NCBI GenBank assembly: GCA_964571695.1
Contig: CAZNDG010000006.1
Span: 1 to 64,000 of the forward strand
Source of the DNA: UBA8958 sp964571695
Lineage (GTDB): Bacteria; Desulfobacterota; Syntrophia; Syntrophales; UBA8958
Direction of reading: 5' to 3'
DNA length: 64,000 bases
In this document: one piece after another, positions 18,222 through 27,689 of the stretch
Layout of the letters: every line of letters starts with the position of its first letter
Position numbering within the stretch: position 1 is the stretch's first letter
Notes under the pieces: generated by a model
Told to the model about the DNA's origin: nothing
What the model saw: the letters and a program-made list of their open reading frames with translations, nothing else
The model's database searches: none
Translations under genes and position numbers: made by a program

Positions 18222-19018
18222 AGAGCGCCCATACGCTTCAAGTTTGCCACGATTCCCGTCATCACCTCGCCGGCGCCGCCGCGGATGACCAGATCGGCGC
18301 CGGCGTCATAAGAGGTTTCCGTCCTGTTGATGATCATCAATTTGGCCCCGCCGCCTTTGGCGTACAGAGGAATATAGGCCGCCGGATAAACCACCAGGGA
18401 AGAGCCGATGACTACCAGGAGATCGCAGTTGCCGGCGGCGGCACTGGCCTCCTTGAGCGTTCGCGGCGGCAGGGCTTCGCCGAAAAAGACGACATCTGGT
18501 TTCAGCAGCCCCCCGCAACGCTCGCAGCCGGGGATCTCGCCGTTTTCCCTGAACCTCGCCAGCATGACCGGCAGGGGATAACGTTCAAGGCACGCCAGGC
18601 ACTTCATCCACTTCATGTTGCCGTGCAATTCATAAACCCGTTCCGGAGAGTTACCGGCCTGCTGGTGGAGGTCGTCGATGTTCTGCGTGATCACACAGAC
18701 CAGTTTACCCTGTTCCTCGAGCCAGGCGATGGCCCGATGGGCTTCATTGGGGCGGGCCTGGGCAAAAATTCCTCCCTCTAAGAGGAACTTCCACTGTTTT
18801 TTTCTCGTTTCCGGACTGGAGAGGAATCGCTCGATGGTAAAATCATCGGGGTCGAACCTGGACCACAGACCGCCGGGGCTCCGGAAATCGGGGATACCGG
18901 ATTCCGTGCTGACTCCGGCGCCGGTAAACACGACTATCTTCCCCGCGGCGGCGATCATTGCCGCCGCTTCATCAATCATGGTCCCCAAATCGACGTCGCT
19001 CACGAGCGATCTCCTCAA
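18212..19018 (-). CDS. cobB: NAD-dependent protein deacylase (sirtuin)
   Basis: Removes acyl groups from lysines using NAD+. It has the sirtuin signature GAGVSTESGIPDFRS, the NAD site TQNIDDLHQQAG, the catalytic histidine in ELHGNM, and a zinc-ribbon of two CxxC pairs (CLAC and CERC). The KPDVVFFGEALP and VIGSSLVVYPAAYIP motifs follow. The full length of 268 aa fits a bacterial CobB/SrtN. It heads a compact minus-strand set with the NRDE and Nudix genes, consistent with a theme of NAD or nucleotide housekeeping. Confidence 0.93.
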   Translation of the reverse strand: MRRSLVSDVDLGTMIDEAAAMIAAAGKIVVFTGAGVSTESGIPDFRSPGGLWSRFDPDDFTIERFLSSPETRKKQWKFLLEGGIFAQARPNEAHRAIAWLEEQGKLVCVITQNIDDLHQQAGNSPERVYELHGNMKWMKCLACLERYPLPVMLARFRENGEIPGCERCGGLLKPDVVFFGEALPPRTLKEASAAAGNCDLLVVIGSSLVVYPAAYIPLYAKGGGAKLMIINRTETSYDAGADLVIRGGAGEVMTGIVANLKRMGALCA

Positions 19019-19122
19019 AGTTGGAATTCGGGACGACTTCCGCCTTTACGATACACCATCTTCCGGAAAAGTCAAAGGACGATGTTAAAACCCCTTCCGG
19101 GATGGACTGATCAAATAGGGTC

Positions 19123-19151
19123 TTGACATCAACGGAGCAACCTAATATTGT
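19123..19151 (+). promoter_or_regulatory. Sigma70-type promoter for the diadenylate cyclase gene
   Basis: TTGACA at 19123-19128, a 17-bp spacer, then TATTGT at 19146-19151. The start codon follows 72 bp downstream, and the divergent sirtuin gene starts at 19018. Confidence 0.55.
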
Positions 19152-19223
19152 TCTTACGTTCGGCGATGCCACCGGAGGCATTCCATACTTTGCCGAAACA
19201 CCCGAAATGGATCGTTGATCTTC

Positions 19224-20690
19224 ATGCAGCCCCTTCTCACCTTCGCCAACAACCTTCGCATCCAGGATGTCCTCGACGTAATCATCATTTCTCTAATGAT
19301 CTACTTCCTCCTGGTCTGGTTCAAAAATCGGGCCTCCCGGTTCGTCCTCATCGGCCTCAGCGTCGTAGGTGCCGTTTATGTCACCGCGCGGTTCTTTCAG
19401 CTCTATTTGACCACCGTCGTCCTCCAGGGTTTTTTCGCCATCCTCATCTTCGTCCTCGTTGTCATCTTCCAGGAGGATTTGCGGAGGCTGTTCGAACGCC
19501 TGGCCATTATCGGCAGATTCGGCGGACAACCCGCCGGCGGCGCCAAGCGCGGAGATACGGAAATACTGGCGGCAACCGCCGCCAATCTGGCCCGGAACCA
19601 CATTGGCGCAATCATCGTCCTGAAGGGGAAAGACCCCCTGGAGAGACACCTCGGCAGCGGTACCGCCCTGGACGGTCTGATCAGCCAGGAGTTGCTGGAG
19701 AGCCTATTCGACCCCCATTCCCCCGGTCATGACGGCGCTGTCATAATCACCGGCAACCGTATCACCCATTTCGGCTGTCATCTCCCCCTGTCGACAAACA
19801 TGGGACGCACCAGCGCCACCGGCCTGCGCCACACCGCCGCCCTGGGTCTTGCCGAACGCGCCGATGCTATGTGCATAGTGGTCTCGGAAGAACGGGGGAG
19901 CATCTCTCTGGCCCGGAACGAAAAGATACAGGTTTTGAGTAGTGGATTGGAATTGCGCAATGAACTGGAGAAATTCTACCGGGAACTGGCGCCAGAGAAA
20001 CGAACGGCCTCCCGCATCTCCCTGGAACTGCGGAAAAACACCCGGGAGAAGATCATCGCCGTGGCCCTGGCATGCATCCTCTGGGCAACCTTCGGCTACC
20101 AGAAAGAAACGGTCCGAAGAGAATATCTCGTGCCCATAGAACATCTCGACTTTTCACGCCATATCGTGCTGGAAGAACCGCAGACCAGGGAAGTGAAGGT
20201 GATCTTGTCCGGAACCACCCAGGCCTTTCAGCTCCTGGATCCGGGCAGCTTGAAAATATCCCTCAAAAAAGCGGGGATCCGGGAGGGCCGACAGGGCATC
20301 GTCCTCACAGGTGATATGGTAAGAACTCCTTCTAACATCAACGTCGCCGCCATCATCCCCCCGGAAATCACGGTTACGGCAACCCGGTATCTGCCGGTCT
20401 CCATCCCCCTGGAGGTTACCGCCACGGGGAAACCGCCCCGGGGGATAGACGTTCAGAAAATGTCCGTGGATCCCGCCGCCGTGAGGGTCTTCATTCCCGG
20501 CGCCGCCGTCCCGGGAAAGATCAAGGTCCAGACCGAACCCATCGATCTCGCCCGCCTGTCCGAACAGACCAGTTTCGATGTCGCGCTGCGTTATCCCCCC
20601 AACGTCAAGTTTCCCGATGACAAAGTGCCGTCCGCGGTTGTAACGGTCAAGATAAGGAAGAAAGCGGGGGAAGGCGACCAGGCTCGATGA
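19224..20690 (+). CDS. cdaA: Diadenylate cyclase CdaA fused to YbbR-like domains
   Basis: Membrane cyclase making c-di-AMP from two ATP. Counting from the in-frame TTG at 19215, three N-terminal helices span residues 18-90 (DVIIISLMIYFLLVWF, FVLIGLSVVGAVYV, GFFAILIFVLVVIFQ). The DAC domain (about 110-260) contains HDGAVI with the DGA motif at 173-175 and RHTAALGLAE where many enzymes have RHR (205-207). A further helix near 285 (IIAVALACILWATFGY) leads into two YbbR-type beta domains (about 300-485). In many bacteria CdaA and its regulator CdaR/YbbR are separate genes; here they are one polypeptide. The start is uncertain: ATG at 19224 or TTG at 19215. Confidence 0.92.
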   Translation: MQPLLTFANNLRIQDVLDVIIISLMIYFLLVWFKNRASRFVLIGLSVVGAVYVTARFFQLYLTTVVLQGFFAILIFVLVVIFQEDLRRLFERLAIIGRFGGQPAGGAKRGDTEILAATAANLARNHIGAIIVLKGKDPLERHLGSGTALDGLISQELLESLFDPHSPGHDGAVIITGNRITHFGCHLPLSTNMGRTSATGLRHTAALGLAERADAMCIVVSEERGSISLARNEKIQVLSSGLELRNELEKFYRELAPEKRTASRISLELRKNTREKIIAVALACILWATFGYQKETVRREYLVPIEHLDFSRHIVLEEPQTREVKVILSGTTQAFQLLDPGSLKISLKKAGIREGRQGIVLTGDMVRTPSNINVAAIIPPEITVTATRYLPVSIPLEVTATGKPPRGIDVQKMSVDPAAVRVFIPGAAVPGKIKVQTEPIDLARLSEQTSFDVALRYPPNVKFPDDKVPSAVVTVKIRKKAGEGDQAR

Positions 20691-20818
20691 TCCCGCCGCT
20701 ACGTCGGGGCGAGGCCGCAGGAAGAGGTTTTTCAACCTAATTCATGACCTATAACGGGTTTTTAAGATGACGGGCCGCCGTCATGGGTGTTTCACCGGGG
20801 CAGATGAGATACGGCCCT

Positions 20819-23800
20819 TCAATCGAACTCCAGCTTGTAGAAGAGGTCGATGCTGCTCTGCCGACCGGCCTTTGTTTCCACCTCCCAGCGTCTCGAAAAG
20901 GAGTACTTCATCACATAGAGAATGTCATCGCTGAACATGGCACGGGCCAGCCCCACATAGAGCTGTGGCGACAGGTACTGCCCCATGGTTGATAGGGAGG
21001 TGGTCATGTCGGTTCTCCCCTGCTTGTTCCGGGATGGGGAGGTTATCCCGCCCACCTCCAGGCCGGCGCTTTTGCGCAGGCTGTCCTCCAACCCTCCGGA
21101 TTTACCCTGGGCGAAAAACATCCCCGCGGATTTCAGCAGCGTGGTGGCCTGTATTTTATCTCCCGTATAGCTCGTCCCGAAGACGATATAGGCCAGAACA
21201 TCCTGATCAGGCAGGGAGGGAACGGAATAAAGGGTCGCCAACGGCGCCCGCAGCGTCCCAGTCACAAGAAAACCGGCCCGGACGTCGCCGACCTCCTTGA
21301 CCGCCAGGATGTCGAGGGTGGCCAGAGAGAAGGGCTTGTCCTTGAAGTAGATATGTCCTCTTTCTATGGGCAGTTTTGTATTGGCCGCATGCAGATACCC
21401 CTGCGTGACGTGCATTTCGCCCCGGGCCTGCAGATCCTCCAATTTCTTGCCCGAAGCGGTCATCTCCCCGGAGAAATTTCCCTCGATATCTCTGGTCTTC
21501 ATATAGACCTGTTCCCCCAAAGAAATGGCCAGGTCCATGTCAACAACGAAAGGAACAGCCGGAGCCTTTTTTGCCTGCTTGTCAATTATCTTCACATCTT
21601 TGCTGGCACGGATCAGATCGGGTTCCCGGGGCTCGAGGTAGCGGCCCTCCGGGACATGGACCGCCCCCCGTACGGAGAGGCACTCCCTGGTTCCAGCGAA
21701 GTCGATACGGGGACTGACCAGCAACTGCAGTTCCGGAAGATAGGCGGCCTGAAATCGTTCCCCCTCCAGGCGGCCTTTTATGTCCTTGAACTGGCCGCCG
21801 CCATAGCGGATCGTCGCCCGGCCCTTGAGGTTTCCCGGTCCGGAACGGGCGGAAAATCCCTCTATTTCGACCCGGTCCGGGAAGAACCTGGCCTCCGCCT
21901 CCACATCCCGGAGACGGATCCCCGTCGCCGTTACGTAGGCCCCCGCCTTTAAGAGTCGCAGCCGGCCTTCGTAACGGGGATTCTGCCAGACGCCGGCAAC
22001 GGACAGATCGACGGCCAGCCGACCGTGAGTCTCCCGGACCGTCCCCGGAAACACGGCGCCCAGGATTCCCTTTTCCCGAATTTCCCCCTTGACCGAGGCG
22101 ATTAGGGGGCCTTGAGGGTTTATTCTCACCGGATATTGCGACCGGACCGGCAGGGAAAAAACGGCCAGCAAACGGCCATGATCGGTAAATGCCCCCTCCA
22201 TGGTTCCCTTGAGAACGTCGTCCCGCCAGTTCCAGCCAAGGGCCAGGCGTTCCTGAACGAACCGCACCGTCCCCCGGCGTCCGGCCACCGTCCATAGGCC
22301 TTTCACGGCCTCCGCCTGTCCCGTCATGACAAATCGACGCTGCGGCAGCAGCCTTCCTTCCAGACGTCCGGAGAGGATACCCTCGGTGCGAAGGGAGGAA
22401 GGGAGAAAGGGGTTCAAAAGCTGGATGTCAAGGTCGGCCAGACTCGCCTCATAGCTGCCGGAATCGGGGAAAGAAAGGAAAGGCGCGGACGATGACCACA
22501 GTCGGACGTTCAACCTGCCCATGGGACCCAAATCGAAGCTGCTGTTCGCCTCCAATCCCTTGGCCTGCCATTGGAAGCGTAATTGTCCATTCCGGACCTC
22601 CAGGCGGTGTTCCCCCCGCACGATCCGCCCCTGGATCCTTGTCGTTCCCGCCGCCTGAAATCCCTCCCGGACCCGGCGCTGCTCTATCCGCAACTGACCG
22701 GTCGTCTTGCCGTTCAACTGCATATCGGCCGCCGGCAAGGGCAAACGGCCCAGAGGAAAATCCTGCCAGGAGGCAGTCGCATATCCGGGCTGTTTCTTGT
22801 CGCCCAGGAGGGCGGAAATTTCCAATCGCTCCCCCTGCGGTCCGGTCATGATAAAGTTTTCTATCCTCAGCAACTGCGGGGATACGGAAAGGAACGCCGG
22901 CCGGGAAAGCTGAAGGACGCCGTATGATTTGCTGTCCATCGTCGCGGCGCCGACAGACCCCGTCCATACTCCCCGCTCATATACTCCGGCCGCCGTCACC
23001 GCCAATCCTCCCTCCGGAGCCGTGAGCCGCAGGTTCAGCTCCTGCCTCTTTCTCGTGCCCATCGCCGTAAACTCGCCCTGGAGGCACTGTCCGGCCAGAT
23101 ACAGGTCCTTGGCCAAGATCCGGACCCCAAGATCTCCCGCCTCGCCTTCGCCCAGAGACACAGACAGAGACAGGTCATCTATCCGGTCCTGATCCCAGGA
23201 TATTTTCTTACCCGCGGCGGTCAGGGCACCGGAAAGGAGGCGGTTGCGATACCGGAGCCAGCCGCGGCCATGCAACCGGCCGCCGGCCTGGGGAATAAGG
23301 CGGGAAAGCCCGGCGATCCGGACCTCAAAGCCGATCCGGTCCCGGAGATCGCCCCGGGCCCGAGCTTGAAAGCCTTCTCCCCGTACCTCCAGATTTTCCA
23401 GAAAGAGCGCGTCCCCTTCCCAGCGCATCCCGATCCCGCCGGTAATTTGCCGCCCGGACAAACGGCTGTCGAGAAAACGCCCCGTCAGCTTACCGCTTGT
23501 CCCTCCCCCGTCCGCACGCCGCCAGAATCCATCGAGATCGGCATTGATCACCCCCGGGGCCTGCGCTACTACCAGCGAAGGATCCATATTCCGGGCCTGC
23601 AATGCCCAGGAAACCGTCCATCCCCTTTCCCGGGCAACCGTTGCCCGACCGAGGGCGATCCCTTGGCCGATATTTATCTGCAACCCATCGATGGCAATCC
23701 GTTCCCCGGCGCCGGAAAAACTCCCCCGGACCGCCAGCGGCGGCCCGGGGGAGACGCGGGGCAGCAGATGGAAACGGCCCTCATAGGAGGACAAATTGCC

Positions 23801-24808
23801 GGCAAGCTCCAGGTTGCCGCCAAGAATCAGTTCCCGCCCGACTTCCGGAGACAGGTCGAGACGATCGATCTTCAACGTTGAGGACAACCGCGCTGCGGGT
23901 CGGGAAAAATCGAGGCGCGCCTCCCCTTTCAAAGCGCCGGTCCGGCCCTCTTCCTCTCCCGACAGTCCGGTCAGGGCCAGGACATGGGCGGAGGTGGCGG
24001 CCTGACCTTTCAAGATGAAGCGTTCCCGTTTCCCATCGACAATCACGACGGAAACAGGACCCTGAAGGTGGAGAGAATCGGCTGGGGCCCGCAGGGACGC
24101 CCGCAAGGCAGTCTCCGGCCATCGCCCGTCATCGGGAACGAACGTTAACTGCGTCTCCAGAAAGGGACTGGTAAGATGGAGCTGGATGCGTCCGGACAGT
24201 TTTCCGCCCGGGACGGATGCAACGAGTTCGGAAAGACTCGCCAGTCCGTATGTGTAATCCAGCTCCAAGGCCATCCGGGGTATTTTTATTTCCCGGTCGG
24301 CACTTCTCCAGAGGAGATTCCGGATTTCCAGGACGTCGATGCCCCCGCGGAACCAGGCAAGGGAGTCGGGCAGGCGGGGCCAGGTTAGATCGAGGGGTGT
24401 GGCCGGCCGGTCGTCCTGAAAGTCCACTCCGTCAAGCATCAGCTTCCCCAGAAATACCTTCCCCGCCCACAATTCCCAGGGTCGCCACTGGACCACCGTC
24501 CGCCGCACCGTCAGGCGCCATCCCTCGCCCCGGACCTGTAAATCCGTCACGGACAGTTCCGTGCCCAAGGCTCCCGAGATTTGCCCCGTCTCCACCCTGG
24601 CCGGGATCATCCCCAGGAGGCGGCCGACCAACCAGCGGGACCCGTTTTCGCTACCGAAGATCCATGCCGTCGCCCCGAAGATTGTGAGGATGACCGCCGC
24701 CACCAGGAAAACAGCTAAAAACCTCTTCCCGGCAAGAAGAGAAAGAATGCGGTTTTCTTCGCCGCGGTCATCGTTCGAAGGGGGGGACGGAAAGCGGCCG
24801 TTCATCAT
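20819..24808 (-). CDS. tamB: TamB/AsmA-like translocation and assembly module protein
   Basis: Very long (1329 aa) inner-membrane-anchored periplasmic protein that bridges to TamA and takes part in outer-membrane protein assembly and/or lipid transport. One N-terminal helix (AVFLVAAVILTIFGATAWIF, about residues 33-52) is followed by long beta-helical repeats. The C-terminal DUF490/TamB domain is recognisable by VYMKTRDIEGNFSGEM, PIERGHIYFKDKPFSLATLD, VLAYIVFG and the final aromatic YKLEFD strand. It overlaps tamA by 4 bp, so the two are translationally coupled. Confidence 0.93.
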   Translation of the reverse strand: MMNGRFPSPPSNDDRGEENRILSLLAGKRFLAVFLVAAVILTIFGATAWIFGSENGSRWLVGRLLGMIPARVETGQISGALGTELSVTDLQVRGEGWRLTVRRTVVQWRPWELWAGKVFLGKLMLDGVDFQDDRPATPLDLTWPRLPDSLAWFRGGIDVLEIRNLLWRSADREIKIPRMALELDYTYGLASLSELVASVPGGKLSGRIQLHLTSPFLETQLTFVPDDGRWPETALRASLRAPADSLHLQGPVSVVIVDGKRERFILKGQAATSAHVLALTGLSGEEEGRTGALKGEARLDFSRPAARLSSTLKIDRLDLSPEVGRELILGGNLELAGNLSSYEGRFHLLPRVSPGPPLAVRGSFSGAGERIAIDGLQINIGQGIALGRATVARERGWTVSWALQARNMDPSLVVAQAPGVINADLDGFWRRADGGGTSGKLTGRFLDSRLSGRQITGGIGMRWEGDALFLENLEVRGEGFQARARGDLRDRIGFEVRIAGLSRLIPQAGGRLHGRGWLRYRNRLLSGALTAAGKKISWDQDRIDDLSLSVSLGEGEAGDLGVRILAKDLYLAGQCLQGEFTAMGTRKRQELNLRLTAPEGGLAVTAAGVYERGVWTGSVGAATMDSKSYGVLQLSRPAFLSVSPQLLRIENFIMTGPQGERLEISALLGDKKQPGYATASWQDFPLGRLPLPAADMQLNGKTTGQLRIEQRRVREGFQAAGTTRIQGRIVRGEHRLEVRNGQLRFQWQAKGLEANSSFDLGPMGRLNVRLWSSSAPFLSFPDSGSYEASLADLDIQLLNPFLPSSLRTEGILSGRLEGRLLPQRRFVMTGQAEAVKGLWTVAGRRGTVRFVQERLALGWNWRDDVLKGTMEGAFTDHGRLLAVFSLPVRSQYPVRINPQGPLIASVKGEIREKGILGAVFPGTVRETHGRLAVDLSVAGVWQNPRYEGRLRLLKAGAYVTATGIRLRDVEAEARFFPDRVEIEGFSARSGPGNLKGRATIRYGGGQFKDIKGRLEGERFQAAYLPELQLLVSPRIDFAGTRECLSVRGAVHVPEGRYLEPREPDLIRASKDVKIIDKQAKKAPAVPFVVDMDLAISLGEQVYMKTRDIEGNFSGEMTASGKKLEDLQARGEMHVTQGYLHAANTKLPIERGHIYFKDKPFSLATLDILAVKEVGDVRAGFLVTGTLRAPLATLYSVPSLPDQDVLAYIVFGTSYTGDKIQATTLLKSAGMFFAQGKSGGLEDSLRKSAGLEVGGITSPSRNKQGRTDMTTSLSTMGQYLSPQLYVGLARAMFSDDILYVMKYSFSRRWEVETKAGRQSSIDLFYKLEFD

Positions 24809-26571
24809 AACGTGAACCCGAAGCCTAAATGAAGGCGGAATACCGGTTCCGGCGTTCCTATCTGTCTGGCCAGATCGACCTTGATCGGACCGACGGGGGT
24901 ATAGTAACGGATGCCGAGTCCTGCCCCCTGGGCAAGATCCGCATCCCGTAAGCTGTTGAAGGCATTGCCCCAGTCATAGAAAGCCGCGGCGCCCCAGTCT
25001 TTGAACAGCGACTTTTCCATCTCGACGCTCCCCGTTACGGTGTGCCTGCCCCCCACCACCTCTCCACGGTTGTCCTTGGCGCCCAAGGATTGATAGGCAT
25101 AACCCCGGACGCTGTTGTCGCCGCCGGCAAAATAGCGTATGGCGATGGGGAGATCCCGGAAATCTTCATTCTGAAGCGTAAATCCGAGCTTGATCCTGCT
25201 CAGGAAGGAAAAGCCGCCGCCCAGGGCATAGATGCCGTTGGCCGTAATGGTCCCCTGAAGAAAACCGGTATAGGAGCCCAGGCTTTGATGGGCGCCCCGG
25301 ACCTCCATGAGACAGGAGTATCCCTTTCCGGGCCTGGTCGGGTGATCGAACCAGCGGTCATAAATGCGGAATCCCGGCATGAGGGAAAAGGTGTTGGTCT
25401 GGGTGTCGCCGGCAACGGAATCCTCCCGGAGCAACTGGAGAAAGATCGCCCCCGACCTGTCTAAGACATAGGGCCGGACATGCTGGAGTTCCATAGAAAA
25501 CTCCTTGGTGTCGTATGTGTCGGGATTATCCCGTTTGAGATTCACCCCAAGGGCGGAAAAGGTCCTGACATCCCGTCCCGGAACCGTATAGCCCAGGGCC
25601 AAGCCCTGGAAAACCCGGCTCACATTGATCCCCCCTTCCCAGTAATGGCCGGCATCAATAATATTCTTGTCCCGGTAATTGATGGATGCCCGGGGTCCGG
25701 TATCGGTGCCGTAGCCGGCGCCGATCTTCAGGTGTTTCTCCGGTCCGGGCCTTAGCTTGATCTCCACGGGAACCCGGTGGTCCCGAGCCTTTTCTTTGTC
25801 CGTCTCGATACGAACATCGGCAAAACGATCGGCCAGGGTGAGATTCCGCTGCGTCTCTCCGATTTTTTCGTAAGAGAACACCTCTCCTTCCTGAAAGGCC
25901 AGGTAACGGTTGAGAAACGGCCGCGGATACAACGGAGCGCCGGAGAAGTTTATCGCCCCGAAAAAATAGCGGGGACCGGTGTCATAGACGACCTCGATAT
26001 CGGCGGTCCGTTCTCCAAGGTTAACCCGTACCTCTTGAACAAGAAAGCGGCCGTCGAGGCAGCCCCGGCGGATGGCGGCATCGTGAATGCCCCGCTTCGC
26101 CTCTTCATAAACCTCATGGCGCAGCACCATCCCCGAAGCGAGAGGAAAGTTCGCCACCAGCGAGCGGAATTCCTCCTCATTCTTTTCCATTCCTTCGATA
26201 CGGACAACGACACCCCGAACCAGGACCGCCCCCCCCCTGGTCACCATGACCTGCACCTTTACGTGGCCTTCCGGCGCCGTTTCCTGGGATACCGTCGCCG
26301 TCCCGTGATAATAGCCGAACGGCTCCAGGGCTTCCTGCACCTTGCGGGGAATCTGGTCCAGAAAATGGTCCAGCCAGGCCTCGTCGATACGGTCCTTCTT
26401 GACGAGACCCGGAGGTACGGCAAGGGCCGTCTGGACATTTTTCAGTTCCTCGCCTTCCAGGCCCGAGACCGTTACTTCCACCGGTTCGGCAGCCCAAATT
26501 AAAGAGGTCACCAGCAAGACCATCAGGCATGGAATAAGGCATTTGAGTAGATTCAACTTCTTCCCCGGCAT
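24805..26571 (-). CDS. tamA: TamA-like outer-membrane assembly protein (Omp85 family)
   Basis: Omp85-family barrel with N-terminal signal (CLIPCLMVLLVTSLIWA, cleavage near AAEP) and three POTRA-type domains (about residues 30-270; e.g. VEVTVSGLEGEELKNVQTAL, YFFGAINFSGAPLYP). The remainder is a 16-strand barrel ending in HLGFGFTL, with the conserved lid-lock signature KGYSCLMEVRG and RYFAGGDNSVRGYAYQSLG in the L6 loop region. 588 aa is typical. It is the upstream partner of tamB. Confidence 0.93.
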   Translation of the reverse strand: MPGKKLNLLKCLIPCLMVLLVTSLIWAAEPVEVTVSGLEGEELKNVQTALAVPPGLVKKDRIDEAWLDHFLDQIPRKVQEALEPFGYYHGTATVSQETAPEGHVKVQVMVTRGGAVLVRGVVVRIEGMEKNEEEFRSLVANFPLASGMVLRHEVYEEAKRGIHDAAIRRGCLDGRFLVQEVRVNLGERTADIEVVYDTGPRYFFGAINFSGAPLYPRPFLNRYLAFQEGEVFSYEKIGETQRNLTLADRFADVRIETDKEKARDHRVPVEIKLRPGPEKHLKIGAGYGTDTGPRASINYRDKNIIDAGHYWEGGINVSRVFQGLALGYTVPGRDVRTFSALGVNLKRDNPDTYDTKEFSMELQHVRPYVLDRSGAIFLQLLREDSVAGDTQTNTFSLMPGFRIYDRWFDHPTRPGKGYSCLMEVRGAHQSLGSYTGFLQGTITANGIYALGGGFSFLSRIKLGFTLQNEDFRDLPIAIRYFAGGDNSVRGYAYQSLGAKDNRGEVVGGRHTVTGSVEMEKSLFKDWGAAAFYDWGNAFNSLRDADLAQGAGLGIRYYTPVGPIKVDLARQIGTPEPVFRLHLGFGFTL

Positions 26572-26774
26572 AAGTGCGAATAGGCAATGAAAACCAAACC
26601 AGGGAAGAAAGTCGGCCTGGCTTTCCCCGGTGTTTTCGATTTTGGTATTACACTTGCGGGTTTTTGTAAAGGCCCGATAAAAAGCGTCGGTATTATTTGC
26701 CGTTAATGAATTGCTTTCCGCTACGATATCTGGCGGGGTCAGGAGCTAAAATTGTTTTGGAGTTGACTTCCCGG

Positions 26775-26981
26775 TGAACAATGAATACATAATCCCCATA
26801 CTATCTTCATCCCCCTTACCTTTCCGGTGGAAATTTATGGGATGAAATTAAGTATATGCCCGAGATGGAACGGCCCTGGGGTTATTTTTTGGCCTGGGCA
26901 GTCATGAACACCCTGGCCCTGGTCACGATCCTATCTTCACGAGAAAAAAGTGGTTGTGAAAGGCAATGTTTTCTTTTATGA
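26775..26981 (+). pseudogene. Decayed 3' end of a CorA-type magnesium transporter gene
   Basis: Reading across two one-base lesions gives the CorA C-terminus. One frame reads IFIPLTF then EIYGM at about 26809-26844. After a missing base at about 26846, within the GMN codons, another frame reads KYMPEMERPWGYFLAWAVM, followed by a hydrophobic helix and a stop at 26979-26981. This is the order of the two transmembrane helices and the GMN/MPE loop of CorA. Upstream, VNNE before the first helix may be the remains of the NEVMK segment, with an extra base near 26800. No trace of the large cytoplasmic domain is seen upstream. It is a relic, not a gene. Confidence 0.7.
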
Positions 26982-27071
26982 ATATCCAGTTGATCCGGCA
27001 GTTAAATGGATCGAGATAAAACTTCACGGATAAGACTGCTATCAATAAACATCATTTCAAGGAGGTAACAG

Positions 27072-27551
27072 ATGAGCGCTTTCAGGGGCAGTGACATTTT
27101 GGAAATCGCCGTGCGGATCGAAGAGAACGGGGAGAACTTTTACCGTTACGCCACCCAGTTGGCCAAAGACGAAGAGGCGAAAAAGATCTTCTTGAATCTG
27201 GCGGAGGCGGAACGGCAGCATAAGAAGACCTTCGGCAGGATCTTTTCAGCCATGGAAAAGGAAAACCCGCCGGAGAGTTATGACGGAGAATATGACGCCT
27301 ACCTCCACGATTTCGTGGACAACAAGATCATCTTCAAAAAGGAACTGATCGAGGCGGAGCTGGCCAAGGTGAAGGACACCCTGGCCGCCATCGACTTTGC
27401 CATCCAGCGGGAACTCGATTCCATCCTCTTTTACCATGAGATCAAGAAGCTGGTTCCGGCCCGGGAACACGGTGTCATCGAAGACGTAATCGAAGAGGAG
27501 CGTAAGCATTTCAAGGGCTTGTCTAACTTGAGGACCCGCTTCGCAAAATAG
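27072..27551 (+). CDS. Rubrerythrin-like diiron (ferritin-like) protein
   Basis: Four-helix ferritin-like protein of 159 aa. It carries four spaced metal-ligand helices: RIEENGENFYRYA, EAERQHKKTF, QRELDSILFYHEIK and EEERKHFKGL. It has no C-terminal rubredoxin domain, so it is a rubrerythrin-like or sulerythrin-like form rather than the classical electron-accepting one. A role in peroxide handling is probable in an anaerobe. The ribosome-binding site AAGGAGG precedes the ATG. It stands alone. Confidence 0.88.
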   Translation: MSAFRGSDILEIAVRIEENGENFYRYATQLAKDEEAKKIFLNLAEAERQHKKTFGRIFSAMEKENPPESYDGEYDAYLHDFVDNKIIFKKELIEAELAKVKDTLAAIDFAIQRELDSILFYHEIKKLVPAREHGVIEDVIEEERKHFKGLSNLRTRFAK

Positions 27552-27689
27552 GGCGTCAGCTTTATCCGGCCGGCGCCTTAGCGGCGCCAGCTCCGGCCAA
27601 GGGGATGAGGGCGGAAAGGCACATCCCGGCGCTGTTTGAAGTTGCGCCCCGGGCGCCTGGACAGTAAAAAAGGGAGCGACAGGAAAACG

